From the NCBI GenBank assembly GCA_907165065.1, contig OU015524.1:39127295-39191294 (forward strand): 64,000 nt of DNA. The letters are read 5' to 3'. A program made the translations under genes and the position numbers. This DNA is from Caprimulgus europaeus (taxonomy: Eukaryota; Chordata; Aves; Caprimulgiformes; Caprimulgidae). Shown here one piece after another: positions 1 to 12,210 of this stretch. How positions within the stretch are numbered: position 1 is the first letter of the stretch; each line of letters starts with the position of its first letter. The notes under the pieces are model-generated. The model was not told the DNA's origin. It searched no databases and saw only the letters and a program-made list of their open reading frames with translations.

Positions 1-200
1 GAGCCCAATGCACCGGGCTGCCTTGGTGACCCCTGGCTAGTCCTGGCTGGGTGGTGGGACAGGCCCTGGCTGCCCAGCCCTGCCCTGCCACCTGCCCTGG
101 GGAGCCCCCAGCCCTGCAGCACCTGACAAAACCTCACCACTGACTGAGCCTTCATCCCCCTTAGCCCGCAGCAGCAGCCTGCACAAAAGAGCTTTCTAGG
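1..200. other. GC-rich, C/CTG-rich segment at the window edge
   Basis: The first 125 bases are strikingly richer in G and C than the rest of the window, with recurring CCTGCC, CCTGG and CTGGCTG words. One minus-strand frame is open through it but resembles no part of KIF26B, and no splice border is visible. It may be a degenerate minisatellite or the end of a repeat whose body lies outside the window. Confidence 0.35.
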
Positions 201-781
201 GAAAAAACCTTTTGCGACCTACACAATCATCTGGTGCCCAAATCAGCACAGTCCACAACAATGGCTTTTTCCATGTAACATCAATATTTAATAGTTCCTG
301 AGAATGTGAAACAGAGGCTCAGACTGTCCATACTGTTTGACTCCCAGGCAAACACTTTGCAAAGCAAATATGAATGAACCACTGTGGATATTCCACAGTG
401 TTACCCATATCCACTACAAGAGCAGAGAAAACATTAGCTGTAGAAATTACTACACCTAAAATCTGAAAACCCAAATGTTCTTAGCAAATACATAATCAGT
501 TCAGTCTCTCCTATTTATTACTCAGGTAAAAGCAATGGAAAATATGTCCATCTTCAGTAAAACCTGACTTAAATTTCAGATTTTGAGAGTGATCTCTAAG
601 ATCAGTCCAAGCAAAATCTAAATTGCACAGTAGTCAGATTTCCTATATAAGCAGTTTATATTTCTATAACAGTATCTCACTGAAGGCATATCTGCATGGT
701 CTTCTCTCCAGTGAGACAGTAATCTCTTCATCCACCGAGATAAACATTCGGGATGGTCAGGAGCTGGAGCTTCAACATACA

Positions 782-1143
782 AGGCAATGCTGAGGGAACT
801 GGATTTACCTAGCCTTGAGTAGGTGAAGGGGAGCTCTTGCTGCTGCCTACAACTGATGAGAGGGTTTAAAGACAGGGCAGACTCATTCTTGGAGATGCAC
901 AAAGACAGAAGAGATGCAAAAAACCAAAAATTGCAACATGGGAAATTCCAATTATATATCAAGATTCTTTTTTCATATGAGCATGCCCAACCACTGGAAC
1001 AGAAACTCATAAATTGTAGAAACTCCATCCAGAGATATTCAAAGCTCCATGAGACATGGCCCTGAGCAACCTGATGCTCTAAGCAAGGAGTCAGACTAGA
1101 TGACCTCCAGGTGTTCCTTCTAATCTGAATTATTCTGCAATTT
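782..1143 (+). mobile_element. CR1 LINE fragment (3' end), plus strand
   Basis: The 3' end of a chicken-repeat-1 type non-LTR retrotransposon. The order of recognisable blocks follows the CR1 tail: GCTGAGGGAACTGG near 788, CTGCCTACAACTG near 841, GGAAATTCCAATTA near 941, CACTGGAACAG near 993, AGATATTCAAA near 1032, CCTGAGCAACCTGAT near 1060, GACTAGATGACCTCCAG near 1092, and an ATTATTCTG-like end near 1130. The 80-codon plus-strand frame over 823-1065 is the decayed C-terminus of CR1 ORF2 (reverse transcriptase protein). It is 5'-truncated, as most CR1 copies are, and antisense to KIF26B. Confidence 0.85.
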
Positions 1144-4100
1144 TACAATCAGCTTTTAAGAAGCATGTAAAATACTACTGCAATGTTTGAGTATAAGGCT
1201 TTAAACATTTGTGTGTTTGACAAATACAAAGCCAGCAAGGGATAAAACTAGATTCTGCTGTAAATTAAAGAGGAATTTTGTTTCCATGAACATCTGGGAT
1301 ATGTGTGTGCAATTGCCATACTGCTAAACAAAGAGCTGGCATGAAGAGAAAGAAAAGGATCTGCTTTCATTTAGGATATTGTCCCTTGGAGCTAAAATAT
1401 TGTATAATGTGTTTGGGGTTTAAGTGTTGTTATTTGTTAGGAATTAAAAATAAACATAATTTTCAAAATACAAGAATAGTGCTTTATGGCAGAACCAGAG
1501 ATAAACCTGAATCAGAACACTGCAGTAAAATCTGCCTCCTGGAAGTGCTGCAAAAGTTGTAATCACTTCACAGGTACAATTTTTAGAAATTACCTAGATG
1601 TGCAGGAATGTAGATTCCAGTGCTAGTCACTGTTAATTAAGCTCATAAGCAATTCAATAATTTTTGAAAATGGGATCTAGGCTCCTGAATAATTTTTATT
1701 TCAGTGCTCTTGGAAACCTGATCTCTCCAGTAATTTTGAAATTTGTATTCTAGTCGTATATGATTCTTGTATTCACAATGTACTTGTTCTTTTTAATGCA
1801 AATTAAACTGAAACTTTCAGTCTGAACATATTCTTCAGATACAGGTGTAAACTTCAGCCCAGATCCATGTCATCCTTAGGCATGGCAATTTCTTAGCAAC
1901 TCTATTAATGGGAAAGTCAAAACCTCAGGTTAGGTACTTAATTTCTATACACAGTGTATAGGAAGATTGAGGCATTTTGCTCAACATAACTCCAGCTTTG
2001 CATGCTGCAGACATATAAGCTGCTCTATAGGAAATGCTGAAGACAGACATTTCTGAAATAATGTATTTTTCCTAGACCACAGCACTTTCATAGCACAGAA
2101 CTAGGCACTTGTGTGAAAAAGGGAGTCACGGCCATGAATGTCTTTCTTGGTGTAGTCACAAAGTCACACATAATGGCTGGCACCTTTCCTTTCTTTTTGA
2201 TATGGCTACTGGAGGAAAAGAATGGCAGCTACAGCACCTGCCTAGCCCTGCTCTCCAGGTCTAGAGAAGGGCTTGCTCCCTCTCACTCACTCCTCCCTAC
2301 ACAGTGGAGCATCCTCAGCTGACATTACTGGAGTGAGGACCCATTCCACCCTTGTGTTTTAAAGACATTCCTTTGGGTTACATGAGCTGTCATTTTTGAC
2401 TCTTTCCATGTTCCAGGATGCCTAGAATTGAGCTGTCCAATTTCCTGCAGAGATGCACTAACCTCTAGGTTACTATACAAACAGTACAATGGTGGTTCCC
2501 TGAGGCACAAAGGATACCTTGTCACCTCTTCTGTGTATATATGTGCATAAGTAGGTGTCCTGGGATGAAGGTAAGCTTAATTCAAGCACAGAGTTGTACT
2601 TAAATGCATTTCATATTTGACTCTTATTGAGGTTGACTCCATTACCTGCCATAAGAGGAGCAAAATTTTTACATGTCCTCTCTATTTGCTCAATCATACT
2701 ACTTGTTCAGCAAAAACAATGTGCTGAGCACTATATAAGCCAGAAAATGAGCACTGTGTCTGTTCCCATGTTCAAGGCATCCTAAGGATTTTGCTTTCTG
2801 TGATACCAGATGTCAATAATGTGTAACAACTCTTACCATGATGTAATATAATTTCACATAACAATGTGACTACTTCTTACACACAAATCCTGTTTGTAGA
2901 AAGGATAAGGCATTAGAATGACAAATGTGATGAACCAGAAATAACTGAGACAAATTCTGCTTTTCTGTGCCATTCAACAGTTACTAAACCCAATGTGATT
3001 ATTCATAAAAGGCTCTTTATATTTCCTGCTCAAATTTGTTGACAGTTTACCAAACCCGTTGTTTGAATCCTATGTGAAGGGTATAGCCTCTGTGAAAATC
3101 CACCAAGTCCTTTTGGCTTAGGTATGCCTTGCTTACTTTCTCTGACTGATTAATCCTATTGACTCAGGTGTTTCTAGCTTATCAGTCCACTCTTCACAGG
3201 TGAACAAAGGAAATTTTATGCAGGGGCTGCTCCTACTGCTTATATTAATCAAACTTTACTGATTCAGATTTCACCTCCTCCCAGTAAACCCCGACATCTT
3301 TCCAGCTTGCAGGCAATTACATTACATACTGAGCGCTTGTCTGAAGCGTTTATCTGTGTTGTAGGGCTTCTCTGCAGCAGACAGCATGTCGGTGCCTGTG
3401 GATTCTCTGAATTCCCAGAGATGGGAACCAGATGCAAACATAACTATGCATACAAAAAACAGTCTCTCCCTATAAAAAAAGCCCTTGAAGGACTTTATTC
3501 AGATTTTATGAGCCATCAAGTGAAACAGCTGGGATTTTGGGGGGGAGTTGGGGTTTTTTGTTGTTGTTTTTTGGTTTCATGGGGTTTTGTTGTTTTGGGG
3601 GATTTTGTTTCATCCCAGTAAGTTTAAAGCATAGCATTTGCCCCAAAGCCTTTGCCTTCAGATACAATATGTTTTTTATTTTAGCTTCAGCTGCTAACTT
3701 CTCTTAATTTATACGTCAAAATATTAGGATTTTCTTTTCCCACTTATATGATTTTTAATGATCACTAACACTACTTGTGCCACCAATGAACACCCATCAA
3801 CTTTGCTGACTGACATCCTCAACCCAAGGGGCAAAGGAAGAAGTAAAGCATTTATATCTTTAGGAAGGCTCTTTTTTTTTCTTTAATGTTATATAACAAT
3901 GTACTTTCTGATACAGACAAGAAATGGATGGAATCTCAAATGAACAGGAAAACAATGCACCACTAAAGCAGATGTGTGCCCAGAGAAGCTGTGAAAAAAA
4001 CAGATTCCCACATCTTTTTGCATAAAAAGGTAAAAAATGAAAATTCCAAACAAAAAAGCCACCTCTGAAGTTCATGTACAAAAGACCACATCAATTAAAA

Positions 4101-4639
4101 GACTTCCTTTTAATCACTCCTAGCTAAATTAAGAAAATGAATCGCTTACTCCTTTCTTTGTGGCAATTTTTTCTTGTACTTTATTACGGCATTGCTTTCT
4201 GAAAGAAGAGCAGAAATACTATTCCTTATTGCTGCACCTTTGCACACAAATGAGTATGTCTTCTCAGATTGTTAAGTGAAACTATTATGACTTTCTAATG
4301 TTCCTTCCTGGACAGCAAAAGCAATGGATCTTCCCTGCATTAAATCTTAAAGCCCCCTAAACTGATTAACTACAGCCTTTTTTTGTTCAAATATCAATTT
4401 TAATTTTAAAAACGTGCCCTAAAAGAGAACTCTCTGCTTCTCTTGTTCATTTCAGCAGGTCATTGCCCTTTCCTAAACATGATTCCTAAACATGCACATT
4501 TCATTACATTCTGAGTTTGTCTAGATTCAACTTCCTGCCATTACATCTTGACATGCTTTTGTCTGCTAGACCAGAGTCCTCTAGTATCATGTTTCTGCTC
4601 CCTGCAGAGGTTCCCTGCACACTGTCAACACATTTCTCT
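1144..4639. other. AT-rich intron sequence without recognised genes
   Basis: No conserved exon or well-preserved repeat was recognised apart from the G/T tract at 3531-3611. A stretch near 1655-1735 weakly resembles an ancient interspersed repeat seen in reptiles and birds but is too decayed to call. All open frames here are under 105 codons and have no recognisable product. Confidence 0.5.
3531..3611 (+). repeat. G/T-rich low-complexity tract
   Basis: About 80 bases made almost only of G and T on the plus strand, with G runs of four to eight alternating with T runs and TTG triplets. The transcript strand of KIF26B is therefore C/A-rich here. Similar tracts lie at 31986-32048 and 43829-43978. 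Confidence 0.85.
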
Positions 4640-5610
4640 AAATCTGGTTGATAAAATAAAGTCAAGCTGTTTGAAGGCATGTTTTCCAAACTTTTAATCA
4701 TCTTACTGTCTCTTCTCCGAGGCTTCTCCATTTTTTCCGCATCCCTCTTGACTGAGGACATCAGAAATTGAGAGAGTATTCTAGCAGTGCTCACAACTAT
4801 TCCAAAAGCAGAGTTAAAGTAACTTCCCAGTCTCTTTTCATATGTTCTTATTCTTACAGATAATTAAGAGCTGCATCAGCCCTCCTGGCCGCAGTGTCCC
4901 ACTGTGTGCTCATATGCAACTAATTAGCCATGATACACAGATCTTTCCCAGTAAGAGCTTCTCAGTACATAGGACCCTATTCTGTAAACACAGTCTACCT
5001 TCTTTACTATTGGATTTATGATATTACGTTTGACATTGATGTAACACCTATTGTTGGCCCAGATGATGAAGCAATCTGTTACTAACAACCTTCCCAACAC
5101 CACCTGAAAGGTTTAACAATATTTTTCCAGTTAGTGCCCTATAGCATTCTATATCTCTACATAATCCCAACAGGAGCAGAATCATTTAACAAAATATGTA
5201 ATTTAATCTAGTTTAGTCTATTTAATGCATTCCAAATTTGTTGTGTGTTGCTCAAAAAGTATTAATCAAGAATTCACAGGGTATTAACACAAACAGCTCG
5301 GTGAAATCCACATAGATTGTATTGTATCAGTTGTACTTTATTAACCAAACTTGTAATCACCTCAGGAAAAATATTTCAAGCCAGTATGACCAACACCTGT
5401 TTTCCATAATCCTAACCTCATTGGCAATATTTTAATATCTTTTTTTTTTTTTAAATTGTATCCCATCACACGATAAATGTTATGTCCAGTATTGTTCCTG
5501 GAGACCTGGATTTTTCCACTAAGCCCTTAAATAGTGGCACTCCCAGAATTTCATGAGCTACTGAAATACTTCTATTTCCTCTTCAGAGTTTTATTTTGTT
5601 TTCCTTCCTT
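4640..5610 (-). mobile_element. Ancient CR1 LINE fragment, minus strand
   Basis: A long, strongly diverged CR1 copy in reverse orientation. Diagnostic blocks appear in the expected order for the complement of a CR1 ORF2 region: CTTCTCCATTTTTTCCGCATCC near 4721, TGGCCGCAGTGTCCCACTGTG near 4887, CTCATATGCAACTAATTAGCC near 4910, ACACAGATCTTTCCCAGTAAG near 4935, and later GGTGAAATCC...GTATGACC...CCTGTTTTCCATAA at 5300-5410. Many small indels destroy the reading frame. The divergence suggests insertion long before the other CR1 copies. The boundaries are approximate. Confidence 0.75.
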
Positions 5611-8600
5611 CTAGTCCCATTCCTACGCATAGCTTGATTCTGAAGATATATGTATTCTTCATTCCTATCACTTCTCAACATTATTTAATAGGTTCTGATC
5701 TAGAAAATGTTTCTCTTCAACTTGTGGAATCATAGGACTATTTTTCTCAGCTTTCATTATGCAAGTCCACTTCTGACCTTCATGCATGCAGAAAGAGAGG
5801 GGACCAAAAAAACCCAAACAAATAAACAAACCAGCCAACCAACCAACCAGGAATCTGAGTATGTGAAACCTAAAGACTCTTACAACTCAAAGATCCAAGA
5901 AATTATCTTTTGTTTTATCTCATGATGGCTTGTGTCTCACTTGTGACAGGTAATAGTTGGGGCCAACAGAAACGCCAGCTTTGGAGCACACACCCCATTG
6001 TGTAGGTCCTATGGAGAAACCTGAAATAAATCATAATAAGGAAGGTTCAAACAGAAAATCCAAGACTAATTAACTGACCTGAACTAAAGGCCATGGGGCT
6101 CTTGGGAATCTCTGAACAGTGCTATCTTGCACATTTTAGAAATACATAGCTGGATCTAAGTCAGATGTCTTTCACCTTGCCCAACTAGTCAGATATTCCA
6201 CAAGATGACATAGACGAATTAAAGTAGTTCTGTCTCAATAAAAGGTTGATGCTGCTGTGGGAAGTAAACATGTTGTAAGAGGAGAGCTGGAAAAGCAATG
6301 GCTATTGCATTGAGAAAGCTTAGACTCCCATTAATTGGTTTCTCTTTCAGTAATAAAAAGCAAAAGCGGAAATCAGTAACTTTTGAACTTTCATACAGTG
6401 TTGATATGCTGCATCCTGGACAGGTTAGTAACTCAGCTTGCTTCCAGATGGCTTGAACAAGAGACGACACAATGCTGTCTAATTTCTCTCTGTGTACTTT
6501 TTCCTTTATAATGAAAGGCTGACTGGTTTCTTCCTATATTTGCATACAAAGAGGAATTCAGAATAGAAACAGAAATAATTTCTGCTAATATTGTCTTTTC
6601 TGTATTTGCCTAGATTTCCACAGTTTTCATTTATTCAGCATTCTTTCTTAGATTCAAAGAGATTATTGCTGTAATTCTCACAACAGAGTAACTAGCTTGG
6701 TTCCTTCCTCTTGTGACTGCTGGGATAATAAAACCAATGATTGCCTCACCAGTTATCATCAGTATTTTTTAGCATGGTTATTCATTGAAATGAGGATGAC
6801 TGATATACAATCTAAGTGAATCTCTCTCATTATACCTTAAAAGGACATTTGAATCCATTGACCAATTTTAACCAGAAGAATAGAGATCTCAAAGAAATTA
6901 AGTCTCTATTGCTTTCCTCAAAATAGATGGCTGAATAGAAAAGGCAGACCCTGTCAACACTTTGACTGAAAAAATCACTGCCAATTCTTTATTAAACAAC
7001 AGAAAATACACTTGAGAAAAAAGTCTCTAGAATTCCCCAATCCTAAGAAAACCTCTAAAGCTACACCCCAAAGTCATGAAATGTCAAGAAATGGATTCAC
7101 AGGGGAAATTGTTTCTGGTAGCTATAATGATCCTGTAATTACTTGTTCCCTAAATGTGTACATTCATTTTTGTTTTCTCCTTCAACAGGTCTGTCTCCTG
7201 AAAGTGTCACATCAAGATGAATGGTAGAAAGCTCTAGAGCCCCTGTCCTGCATGCAATGCATGCATGTAATCCTGAACTTGAGTTACTTAGAAGAGACCA
7301 AACTAATAGTTTGACTGAAATATGCCAATGGACAGCAGCTGCAAGGTGGGCATCGTGTTCGATCTTCAGCTGACCAAAGAGGTGAGGTTCTAAATCTGTG
7401 ATTGCTACAATCCACCTAGTCATGTATACAAGTGTACTGTGGTCTTATCATATTTTATAACTACATCATAGAGATGCATCTGTATAAGCCAAATTGTCAG
7501 TTGTCTACCTAATGTTAAATTACTTGTCAAGAAACAAATACTTAACATTACAACACATTTTCTTGTTGGAGTTTTTATTCAATGAGCAAATAAGACTAAA
7601 ATGGGCAGTATTCACTACTAATTATAAGGAAAAGCCATTCAGTGGTTGCATAGATTGCTCTCAAGGTTAAGAAAACACTGACTCTTTGAGCAGGAGGTGG
7701 AGAACTCTACAGACAGGGAAAATCACAGCTGGAATTTCAAGGCTGCTGGAGCAGCACAGTAACAGAAAAGCAGTAATCAGAATAAAAAGTTTCGAGTCTG
7801 AACTTCCAGGTGTTTAGGAAAAAGTCTTGTTACTAGGGATTTATGATCTCTTTGAGTGAAGGTTAGTTTGATGGTGTTTAAAAACAGAGGGGAAAAAACA
7901 ACTGGTGGTGCATATAATTTTCTTCTCTAGACAGTGCAACCGCATCAATTCATCTTTCTCTCTCCACAAGCCAAGATAGAGACACTATAAATCAGAACTC
8001 TTATGTCAAGGTATAAGGGAAGCAAGAAATATGCAAAACAGTAAATCAACATGAGGTTTCCTATACTACAGTTGGCAGTCACAACTATACTAGAAGTCAG
8101 AAGATTAATGCTGTCCATTTTTATTTCCACTGCCCTAAGAGTAAAAGGCAAGAATAAACACCAAGAGCCTTTGGTAACAGGTGCTGAGGGATTATTGCAT
8201 ATGCTGCTAGCAATTTTTCTCAATGTACGTCAGATGCAAGGAAAGGCAGTGTCGAGGGAAGGAAATAGACTTAGCTCCTTTTAAGTTTTCCTAAATCAGT
8301 GGGGAGCAGGCATTCATGTAGCAAGTACTCTGACACCTCAAAACCCTCTTAGAGATTAGAAGGCCAAACCTATCCTTAGTTAGCCTCACTTTTTATGATC
8401 TATTGAAATCAGCAGGAAATCACAAGATGTGGCAAGAAGCAGAAAATAAGTTACCTATGTTTTAGCATAGCATATGGAGAGCAGCAGAAGCTCAGCTTCA
8501 TAAACCTAGGTATTTTTGTACTAAATGCTCGAAATCACCTGAGAATTAGGAATAAAAATCCATTAAAAATTGCCTCCTTCTCTAACAAACTACTAAAATA

Positions 8601-11390
8601 ATCAGTGCCTCAGTGCCATATCATCAGCATCCAATACTGTTCCCGGCAATGCAAAGCATTTATCAGTACACAACATCTAAGACAAGAGTTGCAGCAAGAA
8701 TGGGACCAGCATAGTCATTTACAGGTCTAAAGCTTCTTATCTGTAATAGCAGCAATCAGTGAGGTACAAACAGAGAAAGCAAACTTTAAGCTAAGGTAAC
8801 ATCTCAGAAACATCGGACAAAGGCCATTGCTAACTAACCCAAGACAGGAAGTGTCTTGGTTACCTCCTTCTGCTTCAACAGAGGCTACATAACACTTAGA
8901 GCTTCTACAAAGCACGAACGTTTCATGAAGTAGATTAAGTAGGTGTTTGCATTACTGGCCCTTTTCATTGTAATATCATCAGTTAGTGATTCTAGGATCT
9001 GAGAGGGATGGACAGTGTTTGCTTACTAGCTAATGGAGTCCCTGTTTACCATAAATTTTCATGGATGGAGTTGGGGATTGCATGACAGACAAAATAAGCA
9101 GACAGAAAAAAAGGATGGAAAAGGATATATAAACTTACTGTCTGTATTCCCAAATTAATTTTTAAAAGTTAAAAATCTAATACAACTGATCATATAAAAA
9201 TTAATAAGGCAAACAAATTGTAGATGAAAGTTCACAAACTTTTGTACACAAAGTAAAAATTAATATTATGCACAGCACTCACACATTAGAGAAACTTTAA
9301 GATTCGGGTTTTCAGGCAATATATATTATAAACAATTAATATAATTAAGTACACTTAGGAGTCAAAACATCAATTTTAAAATAATATCTTAAGCAGAAAG
9401 ACTTTCATGGTATGTGTCCTTTCCTTTACAGAACCAGATAGTCATAAGATAGAATTGGGGATTGTATCACAGAGAAGAAACATAATATCTCAAAACTCTC
9501 TAAAGAAAAAGGGAGGAAAGGGGAACTTTACTTAGAAAATTATCAAGATTTATCAAGACTGTGAAAAGCGAGTTACACAAGAAACTCCAAATCTTGATGA
9601 CCATTTCAATAACAACATTATTCAGTGATTGCCACTACCATCAATACAAAACATACCATTTGTGGGGCAAGCGCAGACCAGAAAACACTCCCCTTGTGCA
9701 GTGCACAGAAGCAGGTGTAGCATATTTCAATATAGACACAGCCTCAAAGTGACATACCTTTAATGGATTGGAATTTTAATGTCTTTGTTCAGTGGTCAAT
9801 AAATTGTTCCTGGATAGCAATCTTTTACTTTAGTTTGTTCTAAAAAATCATTTTTAAAGCTTGCTTAGTCCAGAAAACTGTATTTGTTAACTTAAGGTAA
9901 ACACCTCTGTATATCTGAAGTGGATTACTTTGGTACTAGGAACATAAGGCATAAGGAGGATTTACATCCTTTTTAGGAGCTAAGTGCTTTGAGACTGGGC
10001 AGACGGCACATTCCTGCAAGAATAATATTCTGCAAAAATTTAAGTGCAATTTTAGCTTATTTCTTTTTATACCTCCATCGCTCCCAAAATCCTGTTTAAA
10101 AATCAAGGTCTATTATCTGTATTTTAAGCTGTGAATGAAAGCTATCAATCTGCAGCCAGCATATATAGGAGATCTAATTGGCATGAAGGTTCAGATTAGT
10201 TCTGTTTACTGCCTGATGACAAATTAGATGTCACAACTAGATTTTCAACCAGATCTAAAAGTGCGTATATTTTCTTAAGTTGTTTTGGGTTTTTTTAAAT
10301 AATGGCAGTGTGCCAGTATCCAAAGATTCAGACACCACGGTTTCAGACATGTGTCCTACTCACTTCCTATTAGAAATGTACCTCGTCTGGAATCTTGTTG
10401 CCAAACTTTTTTGTTATCAGAAGACATGAACTGATTCAAACAAAAGCGCCACGGGCAATGTGTCAGCTTTGGAAAAAAAATGGAAACTGTTTGGGACCTA
10501 AGATAGAACTACCATGCAAAATGAGAGATTATTCAAATATCTTCACTTTCCCTCATCCACTTAAGTTCTAATTCCTTTCTGCGTATCAGATCATTGCCTC
10601 CCTCCACTACTAGGCACTGGCTATTCTTGCATGTAGCTCACACAGTCTTTCCTGCCAGGACAATTTTATTTTGTTTACATTGAACCACGGAAGAAGAGTA
10701 TTCTTTTTGCCCCAACTGCTAGCTGCCTTTGGCTTCAGGAGAGTTGATTCCCTTTTGATTGGCATTTACTTTATACACCTAAAATAACACCAATAACAGG
10801 AAGTAGAAACAGCCTGTTAGTTAGGGCTCTCACAGCAATGGGGAGCACAGAAAAGCAGTAACTATTAAAATAATCTACATTTCTGATGAATGTTGAGCAA
10901 GTATGAAAAATCAGCCCCACTCAAAACTAGATGCCAATTTTAAATATTTGTTTCACGGTCTTTCAGGTTGACTGAGATCATTGTGATTGAAATTCCCCTT
11001 ACTAGTCAGCCCCAAGACAGGCTTTGAAGGTAGAAATACTTGTGAAAATGATTTACAGATGTTTTAAAATTTGCTACCAGCATTCCTACTGAAAGACAGT
11101 CTATGGATCTTTTATCTTAACATTCTTCTTTTTACGTATTTCTTACACAGTATATGATGAGGATAAGGGAAAGGAATAGAAATTCCGATCAGAGTTGTTA
11201 ATATACAGTTCTTTAAAACATCTGAGACTCACCATAATTTAACTATTAAAATTATTTTTTTCAGCTAGTGAAAGAAAATCCTGTTAGGTTCTCCATAGTT
11301 TAGACAGCAAGAAACCGAAATATGTTTTCACCTAAGTCTCAGAAAACACTTCTCTGTTTGGGATGCTGAGGTCAGCACTATTTGACATTG
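5611..11390. other. AT-rich intron sequence; one exon-like unit
   Basis: Mostly unique-looking AT-rich sequence with no recognised transposon. The exception is the plus-strand exon-like block at 7189-7381, listed separately. Open frames at 6219-6470, 7012-7227, 7945-8223 and similar are short and have no homology I recognise. Confidence 0.5.
7189..7381 (+). other. Exon-like unit on the plus strand (unconfirmed)
   Basis: A T-rich polypyrimidine tract ending in TTCAACAG (acceptor AG at 7187-7188) precedes 193 bases. They end AAAGAG followed by GTGAGG, a near-consensus donor at 7382. An ATG at 7322 opens a frame that reaches the donor in phase 0 and reads MPMDSSCKVGIVFDLQLTKE; without splicing the frame would stop four codons into the intron. 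Codon choice in this short frame (GTG, ATC, CTG, CAG) is richer in GC than its surroundings. Most of the exon would be 5' untranslated, with a short upstream ATG at 7217. I do not recognise the peptide and cannot find a partner exon. It would be antisense to KIF26B. It may be a chance arrangement. Confidence 0.25.
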
Positions 11391-11398
11391 AAGGCTTC

Positions 11399-12208
11399 TC
11401 AAGCACTGCCTAAACCAAGGAACCACTGCATGGCTTGAAAGTGCAGCTGGGTCCAGCACTCTTCAGCATGAAGAAAAACTGTCATCTGAGCCATCTGCAG
11501 TTCAGAACATTTTAAAACATTCAAAACATCAACATAAATTTCTTCAGAAAGGCACAAAGCATGGGAAAAGTAGCTTTCACCCACTATTTTCACAGGTTCT
11601 TTCTTGAGAGGTCTCTTCGGCCTTGGCAGCACCAACATCCTGGCTGTGCCTACACAGCCTGCTGTGCACCAGCACAAGTTACAGCAGCACCAGGAAGAGA
11701 TTCCTGACCTGGCTCCACATCTGCTAGTGTAACACTTCAGCCATAGCAGTGATAGCCAGACCACTGACACAAATCGAGTTTCAACAAAAGTTGCATAATA
11801 TTGCACCTATAATGAACACCAGCAAACATCAAGAGTTGTGTGATAAGCTGATAGTTTATCATGTGGGTGCAAAAAACAGTGAGGTGTGAGATTCAAGGTT
11901 CTGAGGTCTCTGAAGTGCTGATACCAAAACAGCACAGGGGTTTTATCAAGAGGGTTTTCACAAATAGTGTCCTCATGTAATCTTTGTAGTTCATGCAATA
12001 TGTACCAGATTTTTTAAAAAAAGATTCAAAAAGGATTCTCAGGAGTGGAAGAGAAATCTGTGGAGCATTCAGTAGCATTTTGAACACAACATTCACAATA
12101 TCCCTTTGCAGTAAAACACTGCCTCATCATTCCCAGCTGCCAAACCACACAGGGATGGGGAATGAGTGTGGAAAGGATCACCAGCAGTTTTTCCAAGAAT
12201 GGAGGTAA
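11399..12208 (-). other. Unrecognised segment with adjacent minus-strand open frames
   Basis: Minus-strand frames of 135, 63 and 67 codons lie nearly end to end (11399-11806, 11807-11998, 11893-12096), in a segment somewhat richer in GC than its flanks. The 135-codon frame has a cysteine- and tryptophan-rich N-terminal half and a mixed C-terminal half. No family is recognised and there are no obvious splice borders at its ends. It could be a decayed repeat or pseudogene. There is not enough evidence to call a gene. Confidence 0.2.
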
Positions 12209-12210
12209 CT

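Noticed and set aside
618-1028. A 136-codon minus-strand open frame
   Set aside because: Much of it (from about 782) lies antisense over the plus-strand CR1 fragment at 782-1143; no homology or splice borders.
1655-1735. Possible ancient interspersed repeat (AAAATGGGATCTAGGCTCCT)
   Set aside because: Weak resemblance to a reptile/bird repeat recalled from memory; not enough matching blocks.
4504-4794. A 96-codon Lys/Arg/Ser-rich minus-strand frame
   Set aside because: It overlaps the edge of an ancient CR1 copy and matches no protein I know.
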